DNA from: JALQUL01 sp964556425
GTDB taxonomy: Bacteria; Pseudomonadota; Gammaproteobacteria; Burkholderiales; Burkholderiaceae_C
DNA length: 64,000 nucleotides
NCBI GenBank assembly: GCA_964556425.1
Contig: CAZKWC010000004.1
Coordinates: 1 to 64,000 of the forward strand
Reading direction: 5' to 3'
Every line of letters starts with the position of its first letter. Position 1 is the first letter of the stretch. Below are positions 1 through 7,655 of the stretch, piece after piece. A program made the position numbers and the translations under genes. A model generated the notes under the pieces. That model ran no database searches, had not been told where the DNA came from, and saw only the letters and a list, made by a program, of their open reading frames with translations.

Positions 1-749
1 CTTGAAGCATATAAAATTGCCCTGGAAGAATTCACAATAATCGGGCTATTAGGACCCCAGCCTGCTTTGACTGTGGCTTTGGCATCGCCACCTTGCGCTC
101 CAACGCCTGGAATTAACAAGGGTAGGTGCGGCGCCAATTGTCGTACTCTCTCAATTTCTTGCGGGAAAGTGGCTCCTACCACCAAGCCTAATTGTCCATT
201 GGTATTCCATGGGCCATTGGCTAATTGTGCGAGGTGCTCATAAAGCATAGGCTGGCCTTCAATATCGGCTAAGCGTCTGGCTTGTAAATCGCTACCACCA
301 GCGTTAGAGGTACGGCACAATAAAAACACGCCTTTATCGGGGTAGGCTAAATACGGCTCTATGGTGTCAAAGCCCATAAATGGCGAAAGCGTGACGGCAT
401 CTGCGCCATAACGGTCAAAGGCTTCTTTGGCATATTGCTGAGCAGTTGCACCAATATCTCCTCGTTTGGCATCTAAAATAATCGGCACATGAGGCGCCAC
501 TTTTTTCATATGCTGCATTAATCGCTCTAATTGTGGCTCTGCACCGCAACCTGCAAAATAAGCAATTTGCGGCTTAAATGCCATGACCAAATCATGAGTG
601 GCATCTACTATAGCTGCACAAAAATCAAAAATCGCCTCTGGTTTACCTTGCATATTGCCCGGTAATTTGGCTAGGTCTGGGTCAAGGCCGACACACAACA
701 TAGATTGATGGCGGCTTTGTGCATTTTGTAATTGGTCTAAAAATTTCAT
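1..749 (-). CDS. pyrF: Orotidine 5'-phosphate decarboxylase, 3' end outside window
   Basis: Converts OMP to UMP in the last step of de novo pyrimidine synthesis, in the cytosol. The reading frame starts at ATG 749-747 (MKFLDQLQ) and runs off the left edge after about 249 codons, so the C-terminus is missing. Visible family marks are the N-terminal MLCVGLDPD phosphate-barrel strand (17-25), FKPQIAYF near residue 58 and the catalytic LDAKRGD motif (Asp93, Lys95, Asp98), followed by late strands LLIPGVGAQGGD and IIVNSSRAI. The spacing fits the longer type 2 (MtOMPDC/Burkholderia-like) group of about 270 residues. It lies 57 bases downstream of the glycosylase gene on the same strand, so it may be read from the same transcript. 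Confidence 0.96.
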   Translation of the reverse strand, partial: MKFLDQLQNAQSRHQSMLCVGLDPDLAKLPGNMQGKPEAIFDFCAAIVDATHDLVMAFKPQIAYFAGCGAEPQLERLMQHMKKVAPHVPIILDAKRGDIGATAQQYAKEAFDRYGADAVTLSPFMGFDTIEPYLAYPDKGVFLLCRTSNAGGSDLQARRLADIEGQPMLYEHLAQLANGPWNTNGQLGLVVGATFPQEIERVRQLAPHLPLLIPGVGAQGGDAKATVKAGWGPNSPIIVNSSRAILYAS

Positions 750-806
750 AAAAATTCACATCAGAAAAAACAAACAAGAGCTCAATAAAAGATGAAAAAA
801 TCAAAA

Positions 807-1763
807 TTAAATTTCTTTTTTATCTTCAAGGCACTGCATTAACAAACATAAGTCATCCCAAGTTTTAGCTTTATCTTGGGGGTTGCGAATTAAATAAGCG
901 GGAGCAAAACTCACAATGGTAGGTATGCCCAAATAATGCTGCACTACACCTCTTAAATGACCTAAAGCAGTACCACTGGGGCGAGGCTCCATTTTAGGCG
1001 TTAACACTTGTGCAGCACCCCAGCCCAAGACCAAAATAGTAGTGGGCTGCAAACGTTTAATTTGTTGGTTAAGGTAAGCTAAACAAATCGTAATATCGGG
1101 TTGAGGGTTGCGCAAACCAGTAGGAATACGGCACTTACTCACATTACTTATAAAAACAGGCTGCTCTTGAGAGTCAAGACCAGCGGCCTTTAGCATGGCG
1201 TGAACTAATTTACCTACTTGCATAACTGCTGGACTGGCTGCATCTTCCTCATATTCAGAGGGTGGGTCTAACACCACTAAAACTGAAGTTTTTAGCGCTA
1301 TATTTTGCTGCTGATGTAATTCGTGGGCAAATCTACCCCAAACCATTTTTTGCCTGTTGTGACCTAATCGACAAGAGTCACAATCATTGGCTTTGGTAAT
1401 GAGTTCTGGCCATGTTAAAGCATCTAGTTGATCTGTGGGCAATAAAGCACCTAATGCCTCTGGAGCAACTAAATTCGCATCATGAGGTGTCGCTTGAGGC
1501 ACGATATTGGGCAATGAGCTAATGGCAATCGGCTTGGCCTGATTCACATTATTAGCTTGCGGCGCTAGTGTTGTAGGTGAATAGCCCTTTACAGGATTGG
1601 CTGTTTTATTTTGCCAAGAGTCAGGCGAAAGCGTTGGGTTTTCGGTGCTAGCGGTAAAACTCACTTCAAGGGCTTGAGGTATAGGCGTGGCAGGACTTTG
1701 CCAAACCTTGACTCCCATTTCACGAAGCATCGCCTTTTGCCTAGCGTCTAGAGCTAAATGCAT
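807..1763 (-). CDS. Uracil-DNA glycosylase family 4-like protein with altered active-site motifs
   Basis: A 318-residue homologue of the Fe-S family 4 uracil-DNA glycosylases, which remove uracil from DNA. Residues 1-110 are a low-complexity N-terminal extension beginning with a conserved-looking ALDARQKAMLREMGVKVW. The fold follows: CDSC (Cys128, Cys131), SNVSKCRIP (Cys211) and ITICLAYL (Cys227) provide the four Cys ligands of a [4Fe-4S] cluster. The first catalytic motif, normally GEAPGxxED followed by PFVG, reads LDPPSEYEED and then PAVMQVG at 165-184. The second motif, normally HPAYLLR or HPSYLLR, reads APAYLIR at 287-293, so the His is absent. It overlaps the end of rimI by 10 bases and is the third gene of tsaB-rimI-UDG. 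Family membership is firm; catalytic activity is doubtful. Confidence 0.85.
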   Translation of the reverse strand: MHLALDARQKAMLREMGVKVWQSPATPIPQALEVSFTASTENPTLSPDSWQNKTANPVKGYSPTTLAPQANNVNQAKPIAISSLPNIVPQATPHDANLVAPEALGALLPTDQLDALTWPELITKANDCDSCRLGHNRQKMVWGRFAHELHQQQNIALKTSVLVVLDPPSEYEEDAASPAVMQVGKLVHAMLKAAGLDSQEQPVFISNVSKCRIPTGLRNPQPDITICLAYLNQQIKRLQPTTILVLGWGAAQVLTPKMEPRPSGTALGHLRGVVQHYLGIPTIVSFAPAYLIRNPQDKAKTWDDLCLLMQCLEDKKEI

Positions 1764-2272
1764 ACACCCTCCTGTAAGACCAAAGACATTACCAGTGCGT
1801 CCTCACGCTGCCCCGCGGCATCAGGGTAATAGGCTTTACGCCGACCTTTTTGAATAAAACCAAATGCCTGATAAAGTGCAATCGCTTTTTGATTGCTAGC
1901 ACGTACTTCTAGCCAAATGGCTTGAGCTTTTTGTGAGTGCGCCCATTGTTGTAATTGCTGCAGCATATAGCGACCCCAGCCCTGCCCCTGTGAACTAGGC
2001 CTCACTGTGACATTTAATAAATGCACCTCATCTAATACCAACATTGCCACTACATAGCCCTCAAGGTTTTCTTCTGACAATGAGTGACTACACAATTTTT
2101 GCACCCAGTAGCAAGAGTCGAGACAATCTTGAAAAGCAGGCAAACTCCAGGGAAAAGAATAAGCGGTTTTTTCTATGTCATGCAAAGCGAATAAATCGGG
2201 TGCTTGTACGGGTTGCAAACTAAGAACAGGCCAATTAGTCTGCCCAACGGTGTTAGGGGCGAGACCACTCAT
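1754..2272 (-). CDS. rimI: Ribosomal protein S18 alanine N-acetyltransferase
   Basis: GNAT-fold enzyme that acetylates the N-terminal alanine of ribosomal protein S18 using acetyl-CoA. The 172-residue protein has an N-terminal stretch containing FPWSLPAFQDCL, typical of RimI, the VHLLNVTVRPSSQGQGWG acetyl-CoA loop (Q/RxxGxG/A) in the middle, and the C-terminal LEVRASNQKAIALYQAFGF plus GRRKAYYP signature. Its ATG overlaps the TGA of tsaB (ATGA arrangement at 2269-2272), so translation is probably coupled. The order tsaB-rimI is common in proteobacteria and supports the assignment over a generic GNAT protein. Confidence 0.93.
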   Translation of the reverse strand: MSGLAPNTVGQTNWPVLSLQPVQAPDLFALHDIEKTAYSFPWSLPAFQDCLDSCYWVQKLCSHSLSEENLEGYVVAMLVLDEVHLLNVTVRPSSQGQGWGRYMLQQLQQWAHSQKAQAIWLEVRASNQKAIALYQAFGFIQKGRRKAYYPDAAGQREDALVMSLVLQEGVCI

Positions 2273-2946
2273 AATAATGCCTTAGCCATTCGTTCGGCAG
2301 TTGATAAAGCCACTTTATCTCGCACATAATGCGGCACTGCCAAATGAGCTGCAATAGCTTGACCCTGGGCATACAGGGCAGGAGCTAAATCTAACATAGC
2401 GGACGCAGATGGTAATGCATAAAAATGCTCGGTAGTATTTTGCCAAGCCTCTTGATAAACAGCATAAGCATTACCCGCTATTAAAGCTTGCGCCACAGGT
2501 AGCAACTCTTGAGGAGCTACCGTATGGGGTTGTTGCAAACAATGCCATAGATTATTTTTGAACTCATATTGACCGCTATAGACCTCTGACATACGAGCAT
2601 CTAATACCACTTGAATGTGGCTAGCTTGGGTTTGGTTTAATGCTTGTTGTGCAGTGGCTAACAAACAACTAATGGGTAAAACCGGAATTTGATAGGCGTA
2701 GGCTAAACCTTGCGCGGCCGCACAAGCGGTGCGTAAACCAGTAAACGAACCAGGACCAGCACCAAACACAATAAGATTTAAATCTGCCACCCTTAATTGA
2801 GCTTGTGTTAACAACACATGGATATGCCCTAATAAGCTTTTAGAGGCTTTTGCCCCACCCTCTGAATGATGGGCATAGCGTTGGCCATTGGCAGACAAAG
2901 CAATCGATAAAGTCTCTGTACTGGTATCAAAGGCCAAAATATTCAT
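2269..2946 (-). CDS. tsaB: tRNA threonylcarbamoyladenosine biosynthesis protein TsaB
   Basis: TsaB is the partner of TsaD in the complex that makes the t6A37 modification of ANN-decoding tRNAs. The protein is 225 residues long from the ATG at 2946-2944 (MNILAFDTSTETLSIAL). The frame is open upstream to 3024, but the extra 26 residues precede the first beta strand of the ASKHA fold, so I chose the internal start. The segment FGAGPGSFTGLRTACAAAQG is the family hallmark. It heads the minus-strand operon tsaB-rimI-UDG (possibly with pyrF). The 247 bases to the divergent dacB gene carry both promoters; they are A+T-rich and I see no clear operator. Confidence 0.94.
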   Translation of the reverse strand: MNILAFDTSTETLSIALSANGQRYAHHSEGGAKASKSLLGHIHVLLTQAQLRVADLNLIVFGAGPGSFTGLRTACAAAQGLAYAYQIPVLPISCLLATAQQALNQTQASHIQVVLDARMSEVYSGQYEFKNNLWHCLQQPHTVAPQELLPVAQALIAGNAYAVYQEAWQNTTEHFYALPSASAMLDLAPALYAQGQAIAAHLAVPHYVRDKVALSTAERMAKALL

Positions 2947-3193
2947 AATACAAGAAAAAGTTAAAACTGCCTTAATTATCCTAGATTCAAACCCTTCTTT
3001 TCTGCTTATTACGAGCTTACTCAAGGTTTTAAAGTGTTAAGTGATAATTTGTGTCATGGTTTTTTAACAATATACAAAAAATAAGCTAAATTATGACTTT
3101 TAAGCGATTTAAATCAACATTTATCTGCAATAGCAGGCTAATATAAATAAATAGATTTTTGACATTTTAATTCCTGCTTTTGATTGGTCTGCT

Positions 3194-4684
3194 ATGCAAC
3201 TTTTAAAATTACCATTGCTTGCTTTATTGACCAGTTGGTGTGCACTTGCTCACGCACAAAATTTGCCTATTAGTGTACAAAAAGCACTACGTAACGCCAA
3301 CGTGCCTACTCAAGCCATGAGTGCTTACGTGGCAGAGCTTTCTAACACCGAAGTACCACGCTTGCTATTTCGGGAAAATGAAATGATGCAACCTGCATCA
3401 GTCATGAAGATTGTGACCACCTTTGCAGCCCTTGAGCATTTAGGTGCAGATTACACCTGGAAAACCCAATTTTTAGCCGACGGTAAAATTGACTCTGGCG
3501 TGTTAAATGGCAACCTCGTCATAAAAGGCAGCGGTGACCCCAAATGGGTGGTCGAGCGCATAGAAAAAGACTTCTCTATTTTAAAACAAGCAGGCCTGCA
3601 TCAAATTAAAGGCGATTTAGTCCTTGACCGTTCTTCATTTCAAATGCCTGCCAGTGACCCCAATCAATTTGATGGTGACCCCCTTAAACCCTACAACGCT
3701 ACGCCAGATGGATTATTGGTTAACTTCAAATCTATCACTTTTACCTTTAGTCCACCCGACCCTAATATTCATAACTCTGACCTCATCCCAAAAGCGAATA
3801 TAACGTCGCTTCCTCCTTTAGCCGACGTGCAAGTAGATAACACGGTACCGTTAAGTAGTGGTGCATGTGGCGATTGGAAAACGCAGTTAGCCCCGCTCTT
3901 TTTAAGCAATGGCGATATTCACTTCGGTGGTAGTTATGCAGCCGCCTGTGGTGAACGTACTTGGTCCATCGCTTATCCTAATCCTGATGCCTTTGCCACC
4001 CATGTGTTAAAAGCCATGCTACAAAATTCGCAAATTGAGTTGTTAGGCAAAGTGCGATTTGACAGCGCGCCAAAAACGGCTCAAATTTTGTATCAGGGTC
4101 CCTCACTGCCTTTATCTAGCATCATTCAAGATGTTAATAAATATAGCAATAATGTGATGGCTCAACAGGTTTTTTTAACCTTAGGCCTAGAAAATAATTC
4201 CAATACTAATTTTATAAATGCCAGGCAAAACCTCAATCGTTGGTGGCGAGAAAAAATAGGTAGTCAGTTTGTTGCTCCCGTTTTAGAAAATGGCTCTGGC
4301 CTTAGCCGAATCGAAAAAATCACGGCTAGTTCAGCAGCGCAATTGCTCAAAGTGGCTAGCCTACATCCTCAGGGTAATATCTTTTTACAATCTCTACCCA
4401 TAGTAGGAGTAGATGGTACAGCCAAAATAATGGGCACTCGCTTGGGAAATAGTCCGGCCATTGGTAAGGTGTTTGTGAAAACAGGAACGCTAAGAGATGT
4501 GATTGCTATTGCTGGTTATGCTATTGCCAGTAGTGGCAAACGGTATATTGTGGTGGGCATGATTAATCATGATAATGCCTCTATGGCAAGGCCGGCCTTA
4601 GACGCTTTAATTGAATACGCGGTAAAAGATGAGGAAGTTCAATTGGTCGCATTTAAGACGAAGAAAAAACGCTCTAGCCCTTAA
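3194..4684 (+). CDS. dacB: D-alanyl-D-alanine carboxypeptidase/endopeptidase (PBP4)
   Basis: Periplasmic low-molecular-mass class C penicillin-binding protein that trims or cleaves peptidoglycan cross-links. The 496 residues begin with a clear signal peptide (MQLLKLPLLALLTSW, cleavage near ALAHA-Q, about residue 21). All three serine-peptidase motifs are present: SVMK (69-72, nucleophile Ser69), SNN (318-320) and KTG (429-431). The large insertion between SxxK and SxN is normal for PBP4. The C-terminus is Lys/Arg-rich (FKTKKKRSSP). It stands alone between divergent tsaB and a terminator-like hairpin at 4707-4736. Confidence 0.95.
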   Translation: MQLLKLPLLALLTSWCALAHAQNLPISVQKALRNANVPTQAMSAYVAELSNTEVPRLLFRENEMMQPASVMKIVTTFAALEHLGADYTWKTQFLADGKIDSGVLNGNLVIKGSGDPKWVVERIEKDFSILKQAGLHQIKGDLVLDRSSFQMPASDPNQFDGDPLKPYNATPDGLLVNFKSITFTFSPPDPNIHNSDLIPKANITSLPPLADVQVDNTVPLSSGACGDWKTQLAPLFLSNGDIHFGGSYAAACGERTWSIAYPNPDAFATHVLKAMLQNSQIELLGKVRFDSAPKTAQILYQGPSLPLSSIIQDVNKYSNNVMAQQVFLTLGLENNSNTNFINARQNLNRWWREKIGSQFVAPVLENGSGLSRIEKITASSAAQLLKVASLHPQGNIFLQSLPIVGVDGTAKIMGTRLGNSPAIGKVFVKTGTLRDVIAIAGYAIASSGKRYIVVGMINHDNASMARPALDALIEYAVKDEEVQLVAFKTKKKRSSP

Positions 4685-4706
4685 ATTAGGCTCCGCTTAG
4701 GTGATA

Positions 4707-4736
4707 ATTACAGCTTGTTCTGTAATGGGTCTTTTT
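4707..4736 (+). terminator. Probable intrinsic terminator of dacB
   Basis: A 7-base-pair stem ATTACAG/CTGTAAT (4707-4713 with 4720-4726) with a six-base loop, followed by GGGTCTTTTT. The stem is short and A+T-rich, so strength is uncertain. Confidence 0.5.
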
Positions 4737-4809
4737 AGACTTGTACAGGTATTTTTTGACTGCTACTCTTTTTCTTTTGGGTAGTTTTTTATGGATATAA
4801 AAACACATT

Positions 4810-5268
4810 ATGGCTGAGCAAGAAACACAAGCACAAGAAACCGTATTTCAAATTAGACGTGTGTATTTGAAGGAAGCCTCCCTTGAACAGCCAAATTCAC
4901 CGGCCATTCTATTAGAAGAAGAGCAACCGGCGGTTGATATTCAATTAGGCGTTGAAGCCGAGCCTTTAGGTGGCACTTTATACGAAGTCACTGTTAGAGC
5001 AACTGTTCAAACTAAAATCAAAGAAAAAACAGTTTTTTTAGTAGAAGCCAAACAAGCTGGTATTTTTGAATTAGACGGTTTTCCAGAAGATCAAATGGGC
5101 ATGATTATGGGTATTGCTTGCCCACAAATCGTTTATCCTTATTTACGTTCTAACGTAGCTGATATTACTCAACGTGCAGGTTTTCCACCTGTACACATGG
5201 CTGAGATCAATTTCCAAGCTATGTACGAACAACAACTCGCAGCCGATAGCGAAGGCAAATCTGCTTAA
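4810..5268 (+). CDS. secB: Protein-export chaperone SecB
   Basis: Cytosolic tetrameric chaperone that holds precursor proteins unfolded and hands them to SecA. The 152 residues show the SecB core: VFQIRRVYLKEASLEQPNSP at 14-33, the beta strands around VEAEPLGGTLYEVTVRATV, and the C-terminal ILLE/CPQIVYPYLRSNVADITQRAGFPPV region near 104-132. The C-terminal tail is acidic. The secB-gpsA order is usual in Burkholderiales; the glutaredoxin gene often found just upstream is absent here, where dacB lies instead. Confidence 0.97.
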   Translation: MAEQETQAQETVFQIRRVYLKEASLEQPNSPAILLEEEQPAVDIQLGVEAEPLGGTLYEVTVRATVQTKIKEKTVFLVEAKQAGIFELDGFPEDQMGMIMGIACPQIVYPYLRSNVADITQRAGFPPVHMAEINFQAMYEQQLAADSEGKSA

Positions 5269-5316
5269 TTTTTAAGCGATTTTCAATATCACCCTTTAGG
5301 GTTTAAAATCAGCGTA

Positions 5317-5352
5317 GCCACTGTATGCCCCATTCGGCACAGTGGCTTTTTT
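5317..5352 (+). terminator. Intrinsic terminator of secB
   Basis: Perfect 8-base-pair stem GCCACTGT/ACAGTGGC (5317-5324 with 5339-5346), an inner GCC/GGC pair, and six T residues directly after. It separates secB from gpsA. Confidence 0.85.
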
Positions 5353-5391
5353 ATTGATTCTTCTACTATTTTTGCTTATTTTTACATCATT

Positions 5392-6414
5392 ATGAAAATT
5401 GCAGTTTTTGGAGCCGGGGCTTGGGGCACGGCATTAGCTCAAAATGCAGCCCACCATTTAACTCATCAAGTGACACTTTGGGCCAGAGATGCAGAATTGA
5501 TTGAAAAAATTCGCCTTGAGTCTTGTAACTCGCGTTATTTAGCGGGCATTGCCTTATCGCCTCAATTGCATTTTTCTAGTGAAAACCCACAACCATTAGC
5601 ACTGCAAAGCGACTTAATTATTTTAGCCACCCCAATGGCTGCTTTACGCTCTATGCTGGTGGCCATTGGTGAACAAAAAGCACCTATTGTGTGGCTATGC
5701 AAGGGTTTTGAAAATACCCCAGCCCATGAGCAATCAGTGGCCCCTGGTTTATTAGGTCATGAGGTGTTTGAACAAGTGCATGCACAGTCCTCGGATATGA
5801 AGTATGGTGTTTTAAGTGGGCCTAGTTTTGCCAAAGAAGTGGCATTATCTCAACCTACTGCTTTAGTTGCCGCCAGCCCGCACAAGCATGTGACTGATTT
5901 ATTAGTCCAAGCATTTCATAATCACAGCTTAAGAGTTTATGCCAACCCCGATATGATTGGTGTAGAGGTGGGTGGTGCAGTCAAAAACGTCTTGGCAATT
6001 GCCACAGGATTGTGTGACGGACTTGATTTAGGGCTCAATGCGAGAGCCGCTCTTATCACCCGAGGCCTTGCAGAAATGACCCGATTGGGTGTGGCTTTAG
6101 GTGCAGACCGCGACACCTTTATGGGTTTAAGTGGTTTAGGAGATTTAGTCTTAACCGCCACTGGCCATTTAAGTCGTAACCGTCAGGTAGGTTTGTTATT
6201 GGCGCAGGGCCAAAGCCTAGAACAGGCTGTCAGCTCTTTAGGCCATGTAGCCGAAGGCGTGGCCTGCGCGCATCAAGTATTACAACGCTCGCAGCACTTA
6301 GGTATAGAAATGCCCATTACTAAAGCGGTGGTGGCAGTGTTACAAGGTCAGGTGAGTGCTGAAAAGGCAGTGGCGATGTTAATGGGCAGAGACCCATCGG
6401 GTGAGAGTAATTAA
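5392..6414 (+). CDS. gpsA: Glycerol-3-phosphate dehydrogenase [NAD(P)+]
   Basis: Cytosolic enzyme that reduces dihydroxyacetone phosphate to sn-glycerol 3-phosphate, the backbone of phospholipids. The 340-residue protein starts with the Rossmann dinucleotide motif FGAGAWGTALA (GxGxxG at 7-12) and contains LSGPSFAKEV (141-150) and GVEVGGAVKNVLAIATG with the catalytic Lys198. Length and motifs are those of a full GpsA. It ends two bases from the stop of the convergent scpA gene, with no room for a terminator between them. Confidence 0.97.
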   Translation: MKIAVFGAGAWGTALAQNAAHHLTHQVTLWARDAELIEKIRLESCNSRYLAGIALSPQLHFSSENPQPLALQSDLIILATPMAALRSMLVAIGEQKAPIVWLCKGFENTPAHEQSVAPGLLGHEVFEQVHAQSSDMKYGVLSGPSFAKEVALSQPTALVAASPHKHVTDLLVQAFHNHSLRVYANPDMIGVEVGGAVKNVLAIATGLCDGLDLGLNARAALITRGLAEMTRLGVALGADRDTFMGLSGLGDLVLTATGHLSRNRQVGLLLAQGQSLEQAVSSLGHVAEGVACAHQVLQRSQHLGIEMPITKAVVAVLQGQVSAEKAVAMLMGRDPSGESN

Positions 6415-6416
6415 TT

Positions 6417-7328
6417 TTAATCGGGCCCAGTTTCTGGCTCAAAAATCAACTCATCCACGACACTACTTGGCTTGGATGGCGTGAAGGCCAAGCGAACATA
6501 TATTGGCGCAAAAGCTTCAGGTTGGGTGATTTCAATTAACACTTCTTTTGCTAACTCTAACATTGCAATAAAGGTCACTACGACAGTGGGAAGGCCTTTG
6601 CTTGGATCAAATAACTCCTGAAACTCGATAAAGCGACGACCCTGCAATTTTTTGAGTAGCAAACTCATGTGCTCGCGCACCGACAACTCTTCGCGGCTAA
6701 TTTTGTGATGCTGTACTAGTTTGGCTCTTCGCACAATATCGGCCCATGCTTGCTGCAACTCAGAGACCTCCACATCAGGAAAACGTGGCTCAAGCGATTG
6801 CTCTATGTATATTTGAGCTTTCACAAACTCACGCCCTAATTGTGGCAAGGCATTAATTTCTGCAGCCGCTAATTTAATGCGCTCGTACTCCATTAAACGG
6901 CGTACTAATTCAGCTCTTGGATCTTCAGCCTCTTCGCCTTCTGCACTTGGCTTGACTGGCAAAAGCATGCGAGATTTGATTTCAATCAGCATGGCTGCCA
7001 TTAACAAATATTCAGCCGCCAACTCTAAATTACGGCTTCGAATTTCTTCTACATAAACCAAATATTGCCGAGTCAAACCAGCCATTGGAATATCTAGAAT
7101 ATTAAAATTTTGTTTTCGAATTAAATACAATAAAAGATCAAGTGGCCCCTCAAAAGCATCTAAAAATACCTCTAAAGCATCGGGAGGTATATACAGATCT
7201 CGGGGCATAGAAAAAAGTGGCTCGCCATAAAGACGTGCCAAGGCAATATTATCCACCACTTGAGGACTGCTGTCCTCAAGTTGCACTGGCGGTGGAGGTA
7301 GCTCTGTGGGAACTACTTTAGAACTCAT
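6417..7328 (-). CDS. scpA: Segregation and condensation protein A
   Basis: Kleisin subunit of the SMC-ScpAB condensin, needed for chromosome compaction and segregation. The 303 residues contain the ScpA N-terminal SMC-neck-binding helix (FLDAFEGPLDLLLYLIRKQ, about 49-67), the LELAAEYLLMAAMLIEIKSRMLLP helix and a C-terminal winged-helix part. The N-terminal 45 residues (Pro/Val-rich) are longer than in Firmicute ScpA, as is usual in Burkholderiales. No scpB gene is in the window. It follows the DUF3460 gene by seven bases and is likely co-transcribed with it. Confidence 0.93.
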   Translation of the reverse strand: MSSKVVPTELPPPPVQLEDSSPQVVDNIALARLYGEPLFSMPRDLYIPPDALEVFLDAFEGPLDLLLYLIRKQNFNILDIPMAGLTRQYLVYVEEIRSRNLELAAEYLLMAAMLIEIKSRMLLPVKPSAEGEEAEDPRAELVRRLMEYERIKLAAAEINALPQLGREFVKAQIYIEQSLEPRFPDVEVSELQQAWADIVRRAKLVQHHKISREELSVREHMSLLLKKLQGRRFIEFQELFDPSKGLPTVVVTFIAMLELAKEVLIEITQPEAFAPIYVRLAFTPSKPSSVVDELIFEPETGPD

Positions 7329-7335
7329 TTACAAC

Positions 7336-7539
7336 TTATGGGTTGGTTGAATAGACATAAGGTTTTTGAGCTACTTTGCCTTTTTTAAGTTCGGTTTGCA
7401 ATTGCAAATCTACTTGCTTATCCCATAACAAAGCACGACCGGCCAATTGTGATTTTTCAAGTTCAGGTTTATCTGACTTTAATTTATCAATAAATTGGGT
7501 AGCTTCTGAACGGTAATGGTCACGTTGAAAAAAACTCAT
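7336..7539 (-). CDS. DUF3460 family protein
   Basis: A 67-residue basic, mostly helical protein (MSFFQRDHYRSEATQFIDKL...) that matches the DUF3460 family of small betaproteobacterial proteins of unknown function. No signal peptide or membrane segment is visible. It sits seven bases upstream of scpA, the neighbour I would expect for this family in Burkholderiales, and 117 bases downstream of metG behind a terminator-like hairpin. Confidence 0.85.
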   Translation of the reverse strand: MSFFQRDHYRSEATQFIDKLKSDKPELEKSQLAGRALLWDKQVDLQLQTELKKGKVAQKPYVYSTNP

Positions 7540-7569
7540 AATATAAACTCAATCAATTATAAAAATAGG

Positions 7570-7616
7570 CTTGGTAAGTATTTTACTCGTCGAAAGTAGA
7601 GGCCAAACTTACCAAG
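7570..7616 (-). terminator. Probable terminator of metG
   Basis: Ten-base-pair perfect inverted repeat CTTGGTAAGT/ACTTACCAAG (7570-7579 with 7607-7616). Read on the minus strand the second arm is followed by CCTATTTTTATAA. The loop is 27 bases and the T-run starts a few bases late, so efficiency is uncertain. Confidence 0.55.
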
Positions 7617-7655
7617 ATAAAACAATTCAAAACAACTAAAACGACTGCCACTCAC

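Noticed and set aside
372..480. Selenocysteine or other recoding sites in the window
   Set aside because: The formate dehydrogenase ligand is a normal Cys codon and no in-frame UGA was needed to explain any gene, including pyrF at this end.
2947..3024. 26-residue N-terminal extension of TsaB
   Set aside because: It precedes the conserved first strand MNILAFDTST and would lengthen the protein beyond the family without any conserved sequence.
5937..6161. Antisense frame of 74 codons within gpsA
   Set aside because: Low-complexity Pro/Ser/Lys shadow of the gpsA frame with no start signal or family match.
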